From Favolaschia claudopus (taxonomy: Eukaryota > Basidiomycota > Agaricomycetes > Agaricales > Mycenaceae), in assembly GCA_037176885.1 (NCBI GenBank), contig JAWWNJ010000033.1, forward strand, positions 1,798,001 through 1,862,000: a stretch of 64,000 nt of DNA, written 5' to 3'. Under the pieces are notes generated by a model. That model did not search any database. It saw only the letters and a program-made list of their open reading frames with translations, and was not told the origin of the DNA. Made by a program: the position numbers and the translations under genes. Below, piece after piece: positions 1 to 10,451 of the stretch; positions within the stretch are counted from its first letter, which is position 1; the number at the start of each line of letters is the position of its first letter.

Positions 1-116
1 ATACATTTTTGGGGGTTTTTGACCGGTTTTTGGCTGGGATAACCCATAAATCTGTCATATCCCATAGCTTTTTGGCTCTACCGAGGGCTATGGGTTATGA
101 CAGCTTCGACTGTAGT
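1..116. mobile_element. Right terminus of a TIR element entering from outside the window
   Basis: The last ~115 bases repeat, in inverted orientation, the left half of the short TIR element at 43379-43551, ending in the complement of ACTACAGTCGAAGCTGTCAT. The body of the element lies before the window. The segment contains repeats of TATGGGTTA and no coding potential. Confidence 0.7.
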
Positions 117-885
117 CTGAAATTGTTGGCGGGGTTCGACCCGGACCTCGGTTTTGTCACGGCTGTAACATCATGTGCATTTCCCCACGCCCCAATGGGG
201 CATGACACGTATGCGCGTCGGTGCTGTGGTACGCAGCGACGACCCACTGTGAAGGCTTCGCAAGCCTAGAGAAGTATTGAAAGACTGCCCAGCCCATAGA
301 TAGACATAATTCAGTGCTATTTTACGCTTTAGGACCATAATCATCAAGCAATATTGTGTTCATGGACTAAGTACAGTATCTTCGGCATACGTACTGGTTA
401 CGACCCCGCCCAAAGTCCCAGATGCTTTACAGTGGTAGATATTAGCCCCGGCAAGTGTAAATGTGGGGTTCCAAGCCCTTTATGCGGCCAACAAGCTCCA
501 TATTGGGCTCAAGTTGGACCGCCAAGTTTTCCGAACGACGTGAAATTTCCTTATCCGACCGTGTGAACTGGCACGTGTGTCACAGAATCCGAGGTCTTGG
601 ATGACAGGCGCCATCAAGTTCAGACTCTATATAATAGATTTATCGACTATCATAAATCTTGTAGAGTCTGACTTGGTGAGACTACCTAGGGGGAAAAATC
701 GGTCATCCCGTTACGACGTGTTTGTATTGGTTTCTATAGATCACTCTTTCCGCCTCCATCTTCTCGCTCCCTGCGTTCGTCGTAGCAGGGACTCAGGTCA
801 CAGCCCACATCGGCTTCGTACCCACTCGCACACACACACGCCTTGTGTTGTAAGTATCCGCGCCCGGAGGCTTCGCAGGTCCATC
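117..885. other. No recognisable gene
   Basis: Open frames here are short and resemble no family I know. A short CA-rich tract lies near 828-838. Nothing else is supportable. Confidence 0.5.
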
Positions 886-2189
886 AGCGTGCTTGGAATC
901 TTTTACCGGTGCGTCGTTGTTGCGCGCTGGAGGAAAACCGCATCAAGCGTGACGTAGTCAGACTCTGATGCAAACCAAACAGCTACCAACGCGCCTGGTT
1001 TGTTCATCTTCTTCCTCGACGCGTTGTATGCCAGCGGGCCCGTCTTCTGTTGACCGTGAACAGAAGATCAAACAGGCCTGCGATCATCTTCTCCGTCAGA
1101 GGCAACATGGCCGGAAACCAAATGTCAAGGAAGCGGCTCGCGACTTCGATACACCTTACTCTACTCTTCACGCTCGCTTCAATAATATCCACAGCTCACC
1201 ATCCGAGGCCATCACAGCTCAATTTTTTCTCAGCTCCTCCGTTGAGCATGTTCATGCCAAGTGGGCCGAATACCTTGGTGAAATTGGGGTCCCTCTCTGC
1301 AAGAAAACACTTCGAGCTCGGGCCCAGCACCTACACCCACTCAAAAAACAACCGAGTCGCGACGTCACAAAGATAAGGAGAACCTGCGTGACGAGAATCG
1401 GCGTAATCGAGACCCGAATGCAGCTTATACCGGCCTCCTCTCCGCGAAGAACAAGGACGGCCTCGTCGATATTGCCTTCTCGCTACAGCTTGATGAAGCC
1501 GGCACAAGAGCCAATCTCCTCGAGCGAATCAACAAGTATTTCGATGACCATCCTACTGAGCGCGACAGAGAAAAATATCGCGGGCTTTTCACACGTGCTC
1601 CACGCGGTCGTCGTGCCGCTATTCCATCTCCTACCACCGCTTCTACCTCCCAAAAACCCGCCCCGCCCCCATCCACATCCCAATTGCCCGTGCAGCTCAC
1701 TCCATTCTACCCTTTCTCGACAACACACCAATCTCGTACCAACAGACTCCCGCACCTCGAAACCAATACTCTGGCCAGCTCAGCTCGCTGAACCCGGTGC
1801 TTGCTGACCCGTCACTTTCGATTCCCCCCCTTGCCCAAGAACCGGTGCATCCTATCCAAAATTACACTTACTCTGACTTTAATCCGTACGTGGACTTCAG
1901 GTACCCGTCACATAATCAGTTACCTCCTTCATAATCCCATGTCCATAGCAATATTTCCATCCAGTAAATAGTTTTACCTTTTGAATAATGGTCCGTATGA
2001 ATGCAATAAATTGTTATGTATCGGTAGATGGAGATGAGGGGATGAAGGAGTCGTCAGACATGAAGGGTGAGTGTTGAGCACGAATCACATCAATCAGAAT
2101 TTCTGTTGTGACATTCTGTGACATGACGCGTTTCTCCTCCAGCGCGCAACAACGACGCACCGGTAAAAGATTCCGAGCACACAGAGCAC
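886..2189 (+). mobile_element. Internally deleted pogo-like element with terminal inverted repeats
   Basis: A ~45-bp inverted repeat containing GGAATCTTTTACCGGTGCGT occurs at ~887-935 (+) and ~2135-2185 (complement). It encloses a helix-turn-helix coding segment that lacks the DDE core. The ~1.3-kb size, HTH and missing catalytic domain fit a non-autonomous deletion derivative. No clear target duplication was found outside the repeats. Confidence 0.55.
968..1934 (+). pseudogene. Truncated pogo-like transposase: HTH plus SAP-like tail, DDE core missing
   Basis: From about residue 28 the protein carries a psq/pogo-type helix-turn-helix (KQACDHLLRQRQHGRKPNVK, then EAARDFDTPYSTLHARF), followed by the start of a CENP-B/Tc5-type second HTH (HAKWAEYLGEIGVPLCKKTL). 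Near 1315-1330 this joins, in another frame, a segment reading DGLVDIAFSLQLDEAGTR plus downstream LLERINKYF, which has the Leu and Gly-Thr-Arg spacing of a SAP DNA-binding motif. A proline/serine-rich tail follows, with an internal TGA near 1790 before the final stop. The expected 200-residue DDE domain is absent, so the join looks like an internal deletion. Such a product could still bind DNA but not cut it. The family call is by motif, and the SAP call is tentative. Confidence 0.55.
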
Positions 2190-2819
2190 GCCTAGCATGC
2201 ATTTCAAATCTGCTCCCCTTTTCCCGTTTTCTCTTTGTGATTTGAGGCCGGAATGGGGTGATACTTTCCAGCATCACTGACTTTGATGTCTTTCTTAATA
2301 CCTTCCTCTCGTCCTTTCCCTTAGTTTTTTCATATGTGCGTACATAGCTAAGATGTACATGAATGAATGCCGGAAGTTTCTGGGGGCAAGAAATAAAAGG
2401 CAACAGAGAGAAATCGAAAATCCAGACCCATTGTGCAAATCCAGCCCTATTTGGCAGGATTTGACAGATTTTCGTTTTCGAAAGCTGCTTACGTGTGCTT
2501 GGTCCCGCGTCCTCGGCTCCACCCTTGCCAAATCAGCTATTCGTCTCTTTCAGCGCATTCTCTTGCTACATAGAGAGGGAGCTGAAGAGGTTCCCCTAGC
2601 TTTTGCGAGTGCACCAGAGCTACAATTTGACCTCCAGCAGGGCTCAAATGTGTGCTTGAGCCAGTTGTTTACATCGACATGCTGGGCGGTCCCATCGGCT
2701 GTAAGGCCATTTTCGGTGGAATCGTAAGTTTCGGCCGAAGAAAAGCCATCTCTCGTCATCATAACTGCCTCATGCATCAAAAGATCAATCCATTCATTGT
2801 GCGGGTCTGAGAACATAAC
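2190..2819. other. Spacer without supported gene
   Basis: Open frames of up to 129 codons exist on both strands but overlap each other, have no recognisable motif and no intron signals that extend them. I see nothing supportable here. Confidence 0.5.
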
Positions 2820-5800
2820 TGTTGACTTTCCAGCTAGTGCTGCCGGGAGCTGAGTTGGAGCTGAGCTCGAGGTGATTGCCCATCAGCTCGCTCGAGCTCG
2901 GAGTTGGGCCGAGGCAGCTTGGAGCTGACATCCATAAACGGAAGTTTCCGTCCCACGGTCCCCCGTCTCCTCGTTTCGAGCTACATTGCATTGTTTTGAC
3001 CTCGTATGCACCTCAAAAATGTGGTACAATTCTCCAAAAAGTATAATAAACATATGGACAATAAAAGACTATACAGTTTATGAGTAAATTATGGAACAAT
3101 ACAAAGCACAATGATCATACAAGTGAATACAACGCAAAAATCAAACGGGCGAAGCCCAGGAAGATTCTATAAGATCCTTAAGCTCTTGAGTACGCCCTGC
3201 CGCAATCAACCTTTCTGCTACATCAGGGTCAATATCAACAACAGACAGATCTTCCTCGGTTACGACTAACTCGTCGCAAAATTTGATGCGATCCTGTCGA
3301 TAAATAAATTTGAGAATCTGGAGCATTTCCATCATCTCGGGGGAGAGACTGTTGCGTAGGGAGGCATCTGTGTCCTTGCTCGAAGAGAAAACACGCTCGC
3401 ATGGTACCGCTGAAGCCTGAACAGGCAATACATCGACCGCCACGCGAAATAGGTGCCGGAACCGATACTGGCGAGCCTGTAACAATTTAGAAACCAACAC
3501 AATCACAAAGAATACTCGAAACTCACCTCCCAGTAGCGAAGCAGGTCGAGGTCCTCATATTCTGGATCCGATCCACCCAGAAGGCCCTCCCTCTCATATT
3601 CATTCAGCTCCGTGTCGACAATCTGCTCATCTTCGGCAGCCGCCCGGCGCTCCGCCTCGGCTTGCTCTTCCTCCGAAAGCGGCTGTGAATCTTGACTGCT
3701 TGGTGGAGATTCAATGTCGGAAGCAGAGAGCTCTTTTACAAGAGCACCCAGTTTTGCAAAACCAGATTTCTGTGCACGAGCGGCGTGGGACGAGGACGGC
3801 GTGTGAACAGCGCGGCGACTGGCAGTTAAAGGAATCTGGGCAGTGCTTGCAGAGTTCTGGTTAGTGCGGAACTCTCGGCGGTACTCCAGCATCTTGGTGG
3901 TTTGTCAGTAGCGCAATAATGGGAAGATTTGGGACGCACTGCTGCACGTATCCAAGTTCTGGCTTCCTCCGCATCTGACGGGGACCAGTTATCCCTGAGC
4001 CATTGAAGTTTTGTTGTCGGATTTAAAACTGAGAAATAATATGAGTGGTTGAAGCGAATGAGGTGAAGAAGAGCGAAGTGTTTACCCATGGCCAGCGCGT
4101 AAATTCGAGTGCGCCGAGACATCCCGAGGTATTCGGTGAATTTATCGACAGCGGCGTTAATACCGAGACTGATTTTCGGGAGCTCTCGAGCAAGAAGCTT
4201 GAGTGCGGCAATGAGCTGCTCATAGAGTGGGAGCACATAGGACAGGGTAGGCGCTTTCTCCGCAGATACTATCTCCTGGACAAGATGTGGGACCTGTAAA
4301 AAGCGCCGAATGTCGACGAGCACAGTCTTGGCGATCGGATCGAGTCGGTCATCTGAAATCTCGACTTGCATTGGGTCGTCGAGAAATGCCTCAACAGCCT
4401 GAACGAAATTGCAAGTCAAATTCAATCCCTACCAGCAAGAAAAAAACAATAGAACAAACCAAATCTTGCTCAAGATACCGGTCTATCATCAAGAACGTAG
4501 CCGACCAACGCGTGTCGACATCTTGCAAGAGCTGTATGACGCGCAGCTTCAAGGCGGGTTCGCCGAAGCCGCCCTCCTCGTTGCCACGTTCGATCGTCTC
4601 CTTAAAATTATCCCGTCGTTGACCAGACGCTCGGCACGATGTAACGAGTGTCCGAGTTTGTTTGACTGGATTTTTTCTTAGCGCCTCCCAATACCCGACA
4701 TCCTGCTTCAGTGCCTCGGGAATCGGCGTGCCGTAGTTGTCCGAATCGACACCATCTTGATAAGCAGGTAATTCGGGAAGTGTTGCGAGAGCGGCTTTGA
4801 CAGCAATATTGACGACATGCGGAAAACAGCTGAACACGGTTAGCCCTCAGACTCGGGAATAAATCATCAAAACTCACCGAATTCTGTTCCCTTCCGCATC
4901 GAAAGGAATTCCGAGTACGGCGAGCTCCTGCGCAATATACACCATGCATGTGTTATTGTTGCTAGCATTGTCGCATGTAATCATTCCGACCTGAGTGATC
5001 ATCAGCAGGCCGTTCAATTCACAACTCTATGTGACTTACTTTGTGCAAACAACCAATCTCCTTCAAAACTTGTACAAAGATTTTGGCAATATTTTGACCG
5101 GTATGTCTCCCATCCAATCGACGAAAAGCAACGAGCCGAGTTTTAAGTACAAGGTGCCCATTCGCGTCTCGGACGATGTAGTGCGCGGTAATCCCCAGAT
5201 GCGAGTCAAGATTTTCGCGACTCCACACATCCTGGGTGTAAGACTGTCGCCCAAGCGAGTTCTGCGCATATAATTAGAGGGTGAATCGTTAGAATATAAC
5301 ATGACATACCTGTATTTCATGAATCATTAACTGATATTCGGCCTGGAACCGTTTGACAATCAATTCTGATAACTTCGTGCGATGAGGAATGTCCTTGTCC
5401 TCCAATTGAGCCCCAATAAAGAGGAGGAGATCACGGAGTTCGGGACAATCCACCACGTCCAGAGACTAACCAAATATATCAGAATCGCAAGAAACAATGA
5501 TGAGATAGCACCAACCTGATCATCAACAGCGATCCACTTAACCAATCGTTCGTAGAATCCGGGAATAGAAAATTCCTCTCGCTCTCCCGGAGTCTTCGGC
5601 GCCTTTGCGAGAATATCCCAATTCTTGAGCCCCTTCAAGATGACCATATCCTTCCAAACTTTACCATGTTCTCCCTCAAGATGATTTCGGATGGTCTTGG
5701 TTTGTCCAGGACCATTCTTTTATGCCTTCCATTTCGGAAATCTAACGAAAGAAGGGTTTAGCTTGAATAGGTACACGAATAAAATACAATGGAACACTCA

Positions 5801-6994
5801 CGGACAGAGGCGGCATGATAAATGAGAAAAGACCTTTTTATCCGGGCGATCTACCTTCATTTCGGTAGGTTCTGGTGCGACAGTTGGCGCAGAAGGGCCG
5901 TGGACACCTCGAACGAAATACCAAACATCCGTCGCATCGTCTGCAGATGCCGAAGATTTGTTGATCAGAGAGCCAAAGTTTGCGTGAGGGATCGCGGGAT
6001 GGGAAACAGATTCAGACGCTGCGGCTGCTGCCGCCATGTTTGCACCAGACGGACCCACCCCATAAACCGCGGGTTCGGAGGTTGAATTAGAGTCAACGCG
6101 GCGCCGGGTACGGGAAGTAGTTGCCGAGTTAGCATTGGGATTAGCTTTGCGTTTCTTCTTGCGCTGTGTCGGAGCGACGTCGGCATTAATCGTATTAGTC
6201 GCGTCGATAAATGGGGCACGAGGTTCCGTAGACGAAGGGGGTGGTATCACGGTGTTGAATGAAGCAGGGTATGAATTTTGAAAGGCATAAGCCTGGCCGA
6301 AAGCGGCGTGAGGTGGTGGTGGAGGATACGGCGATCCGGAGATGAAAGCCGGAGGCGGGAGAGACATAGGGGACACCTGAGAGCCAGGCCATGAGCCAAA
6401 GACGTTGGGGGTTGGGTACGAATTCATCGTGAAGTTGTTTTGACGCGGGGGTTGGATGTAGCAAGTGCATGCCTGCGGGTTACCGCATTGGCAAAATGGC
6501 GAGGCCATGGGGGTTCACACGAGAGGGAGAGTTGTGATGGAGTATAATTGGGGCAATATATATGAAATTTTAGAGGTATCTATTGCACGTACCTTGGACC
6601 CTGAGTGCGCCATGCACTGTCCCGACGCGCCACCTTTGCGTCATATTTCCAGCTTTGTGGGGCGTTTCGCGTCCTGCGGGGCAGTCAGCCGGTGACGTCG
6701 ATGCCAAGCGAGGTTGAGGTGAGGCATAGGAGGATTGGTTTGCGCCAGGATGCGCTGGTCGGTGAGCGGGAGGAGGAGGAGTGTGGTAGACGCGTCAGTC
6801 ACTCAGTGACGCTGTCAAAAATGTCACGGTGCCTGTTTTGGGAGCGGAGGCGAGGCGAGCTGGCATCACCTCGAGGTGCCGTTTATGGTAACGGGTCGAG
6901 TTGGAGCTGAACTCAGCTCGGAGCTAACTCCAGCTCCCGGCAGCACTATTTCCAGCTGAGCTACCGGTTAGTTAGCTCAGCTGGAAAGTCAACA
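2820..6994 (-). mobile_element. hAT-superfamily DNA transposon, nearly complete
   Basis: The ends are inverted repeats starting TGTTGACTTTCCAGCT at 2820 and its complement ending at 6994. Inside each end is a zone of ~100 bp rich in AGCT, GAGCTC and GGAGCTG repeats (2833-2945 and 6895-6985), a layout typical of hAT subterminal transposase-binding sites. The hAT transposase gene runs on the - strand between them. Flanking bases share ATAAC on both sides but not a clean 8-bp duplication, so the target duplication is eroded or the ends are off by a few bases. Confidence 0.8.
3141..6508 (-). pseudogene. hAT transposase, intron-containing, one nonsense codon in the BED-type zinc finger
   Basis: Joined by eye over about eight short introns, the gene encodes a Pro/Ala-rich N-terminus, a BED-type zinc finger (SHLSCRLCP in exon 1, IRNHLEGEH in exon 2), the RNase H-like core and the C-terminal dimerisation domain. 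Core landmarks are ITCDNASNNNTC (about 4990-4965), CFPHVVNIAVKAAL (about 4815), DVDTRWSATFLMIDR (about 4525) and NPTTKLQWLRDNW (about 4010). The hAT dimerisation motif CERVFSSSKDTD and SLRNSLSPEMMEMLQILKF lie at about 3400-3310. An acidic Ser/Glu linker precedes dimerisation. A TAA at 5720-5722 interrupts the zinc finger between its Cys pair and His pair. Everything else reads through, so this copy is freshly dead, or the stop is removed by splicing I cannot see. The start is the Met at 6508, before a cysteine-rich MASPFCQC. Confidence 0.85.
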
Positions 6995-7991
6995 ATAACA
7001 TATAATTCTGAAGAGACCAAACGAAAGAGAGCATATAAAAATGGGAGGGTAGGCGAAATATTGAAGACATTCGGTGTAAAAGAGCCCTCATGAACAGAAG
7101 TTTTTGTTTCGCCCCGTCAAAAGTTGGCCATCAGCACCACCTTCCTAATTGAGGGGCCCTGTCAATGAGGTCTGTGTGTGATCGGACATTCCCGCGTGCC
7201 TCTTGACCGGTGGAAACAAGCTTGAGCACCCCGCCTTCGGCAGGGTGATATGGCACAAATCACGCCCATTTTTACTTAGCCTTGATTTTTGCCATATTGG
7301 GGCACAAGATATGGCAGATATCATGCTCACTTTTATTTAGCCTTGATTTTTGTCATATCTTGGGGCCCAATGCCGGAATATGGCCCTTTTTATGTGTAAT
7401 AATCAGGCTCAAAAACAGCTCTTTATTATCTGTGATAAAGAAGGAAAAAACCAGGCGCCCTGATACCTGATGTAAATTGCGCAGAAATGAGCCGCTTAAG
7501 TCGCACCCTTTTATCTCAAAAATGATGAAGCCTGTTTTGCACCTAAGTTTAAGACTAATCGGGGGAACTTTCAGACGGCCTTTTATCTTTGATATTAAGG
7601 CACTATATTAGGAGTTTTTTTTGTGCCTTAATATCTAAAATTAAAATCTAACTGTGGGGAGCCTTTTTTGCGCGCTCCCGCGGTGTGTATCTATAATAAA
7701 AGACACTACGGGACCGCAGGTCCCGTGATAATTCACGTGAAAAAGCAGGTGACCTTTCGCACGTGGTCCCCGGCGACGCGCGCCGGCGAGTGCAGCGAGC
7801 GGCAGTGCGGCGCCGCGGGCACGGAATCCAGCAGAAAAACACGCGGGGTTTGGGCAGCTGTTGCCCTTACATTTGGTCCCGCCGTCACGATGGTCGTTGT
7901 CGAACGTCTTTAGCGTCACGCTGAGAGAAAAGGCGTCCAAATCTAGTCTCGTAAACAAGCCTTTATGTACTCTTTTGAAGATAGTCGTTCA
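6995..7991. other. Non-coding spacer with a local direct repeat and a GC-rich block
   Basis: A ~35-bp segment containing TTAGCCTTGATTTTTGCCAT is present twice (about 7276 and 7338). From 7710 to 7880 the sequence becomes GC-rich and contains CGAGTGCAGCGAGCGGCAGT. No coding region is supported. Confidence 0.5.
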
Positions 7992-7995
7992 GACG

Positions 7996-8177
7996 TATAT
8001 AAAGTCTTGGACGCGTCATGGGGGTCGGCTGAGGAGCGACAATTGATGGGCGGAGTTTCATTCGGCATGATGACGGCTCCCAATATCGAAGGTACTTTGG
8101 TCACATGGCAACGCGGTGACTTCTTGACGCGTCGCGCTCTCACTAAAATCCACTCGTTCTACTTGGTTTTCACGCGT
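7996..8177 (+). promoter_or_regulatory. Candidate helicase promoter: TATA box plus three ACGCGT boxes
   Basis: TATATAAA lies at 7996-8003. The hexamer ACGCGT occurs at 8011-8016, 8127-8132 and 8172-8177, all within 210 bp upstream of the helicase ATG at 8219. ACGCGT is the MluI cell-cycle box bound by MBF-type factors in ascomycete yeasts. That this fungus uses it the same way is inference. Confidence 0.4.
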
Positions 8178-8218
8178 CTTTTGGCTGAATGAACCAAATC
8201 TAAATTATTCTTGACATA

Positions 8219-10406
8219 ATGGCGCCGCCTACACCCTCATTTTGTTCTCATCACCCCGTAAATTCCCGCGAATGGATGGCAGAATTGTTGCGTACCAGGG
8301 CTCAAGTCCGTGAAGTGTATCCTCATCAGCTCGAACTGGCGATGCATGTCAATGCTGGGGAGGATGTCTTCTGTGTTGCTGGAACCAACATGGGGAAAAC
8401 TCTGGTTCTCCAGTCCGGGCCTATTGCAGCCCAAGCCCGCGGCGAGAAAGGTATCGCGTTAATGATTGTGCCAATCAAAGTTCTCGTGGAACAGCAGGTG
8501 CGTGATAGGTTCATGATATATCAAGAATATGTTCTAACCATCGCGTTTTTAGGCTGATGTCGCGTCGCGTCGCGGGCTTCGTGCTCTTGCGATCAATCAG
8601 GACACGGTCCGCAATGCTAGACTCGTCGGACGGGATCTATTCAAAGAGCTCGAACATGGAGACGATATTCGCATGGCTGTCATGACGCCCTCTATGCTGA
8701 ATGAATCGGACATGAAAACTCTTCTTCGGCGCCCTCAATTTATCAATTCCGTGCGCTGGCTGTCCATTGATGAAGCACACCTAGTGGGACAAGAAGGAAT
8801 ATTCAAGAGTGGTTATCTCTCCCTACTGAACATGCGAGTTCGGCTCAATAGCTCCGTGGTCTGGGTCGCGGCCACTGCTACTGCGACACCTGCAGAGGCG
8901 GTATCGATGGCTCTTGCTTTCGGTTTTCACACCGACAGCTACATCAACGCCCGCTACTCCGTGGATCGGCCAAATCTCAAGTTCATCCCGCGCATATATC
9001 AGCACCCCACCAGCAACGGACAATTCCTCGATCTGTCCTTCATAATTCCATTTGACGTGATAAACACAAACCAAATTCCCGAGACAATCGTTTTCGCCGA
9101 CTACATTAAACGAGGAAATGAAATAGAGAAGTTTCTCGACAGTCTCTTACCTCCCGGTCTTCCAAACCGCGACAAAATCATCCGCACCTACAACAGCCTC
9201 ATGCCATTCGAGGAGCGCCAGCAGCTTATCGAGGAATTTAAATCCGGGCACGTACGGGTATTAATCGTCACAGACACCGCTACATATGGGTTTGATACCC
9301 CCAATATCCGCCTCGCTGTTCTTACGGACCTTCCGACTTCAAAAGCTGACAAGGACCAGAAAATGGGTCGAGCCGGCAGGGATGGACTGCCCGCACTCGT
9401 CGTCGCATTTGCGCCAGGGTGGATGATGGAACCCGAGGGTGGGGTTGATCCTAGCAATCCTAAGCACTTGGCCGATATGGAGAAGCGGAAGAAAATTCCG
9501 CCTGCTGTTGTGAATTGGTACAACCCTACGGCTGAAAAATGCTGTCGTGCTGTTTCAATGCACTACAATGGCGAGGCATTCGTCCGCCGCCCAAATTGCT
9601 GTGTCCCAATCTGTGATTCGGATGGCTTTACTACGCATCTGACTGAAACCGCCAAGTGGGAGGAATTTTTCAGCGCAAAACAGCAGTCATCCGCTGAGCC
9701 TCGTGTACGGTCGGATGGAACCTTTCATGCTTTGGAAAAGGCGATGAAAGAGTCCCTGGAACAAATGCTTGATCATTGGCGGCATCACATGTGGAACAAA
9801 ATTCGGACTCAGCCCGAAGAACCTTGTGAATTCCTCCCCCCACAGCATATCCTCGATGCTCTGGTGAACAAGGCCCATGTCTGCACGTCTTTGGAGCGAT
9901 TCAATGCTATTGTGGGCGATTGGGAATTTGCCAGCAGCCACGGCCGGTCACTTTTCGAATATTTGCATGAAGCGTTGACGGGGTTCAATCAGATTTTCAA
10001 GGAGCGTATTGTGGTTGAAGACTCGCTATCTAGATCAGAGACGGATAACGATAGCACAGCAACTGGTATTCAAGTCTTGGAGAATACCACCGTCGTGGTA
10101 TTGCAATCATTCTGCAACGAGTTTAACTTGAAACGAAGCGGCAACAAAAATAGCTTGGTCAACCGCCTGGCTGAATATTTTATTTCGTGTGTTCTTTGTT
10201 TATTTTGGTTTTGACTAGGCTAATCACTGAACAGAAACCTAATATCTTTCCCAACGAAACAAGAAATTGCCGACCGCAAGGCCACACTAATGAATGTCGA
10301 TGAACCAGGTTCGGTTCTCGGAAACAAAACTAATCTTGTCGCAAGTCCGCCGGGTTCACCCACAAAGGACAAGAAGCGGAAGCGCATATACAGCAAAGAG
10401 AATTAA
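8219..10406 (+). CDS. RecQ-like superfamily 2 DNA helicase with SAP-like C-terminus
   Basis: Three exons (8219-8497, 8553-10186, 10235-10406) joined at GT...AG introns of 55 and 48 nt give an uninterrupted 694-residue protein. Helicase motifs are in order: motif I AGTNMGKT (residues ~54-61), motif II DEAH (~166-169), motif III AATATAT (~199), motif V VRVLIVTDTATYGFDTP (~327-343) and motif VI QKMGRAGRDG (~362-371). This is the RecQ-type arrangement of a 3'-5' DNA helicase; no HRDC or classic RecQ zinc domain is apparent. A stretch reading LQSFCNEFNLKRSGNKNSLV near residues 613-632 resembles a SAP DNA-binding motif, and the C-terminus is basic (KDKKRKRIYSK), like a nuclear signal. It is tail to tail with the DUF6589-type gene, 45 bp apart. 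Intact frame and motifs suggest recent function. Cellular role unknown; a transposon-encoded helicase is my inference. Confidence 0.85.
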
Positions 10407-10451
10407 TTCATACTTGGTTAGATATAATGTACATACATTCACCTGTTTATA

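Noticed and set aside
577..957. 126-codon open frame
   Set aside because: No domain, Arg/His-rich composition typical of chance frames, overlaps the TIR of the pogo-like element.
2014..2403. 129-codon frame on the minus strand
   Set aside because: Crosses the inverted-repeat end of the pogo-like element and overlaps another frame; no motif.
2809..7002. Clean 8-bp target duplication for the hAT element
   Set aside because: Flanks share only ATAAC in slightly different register; an 8-bp match could not be shown.
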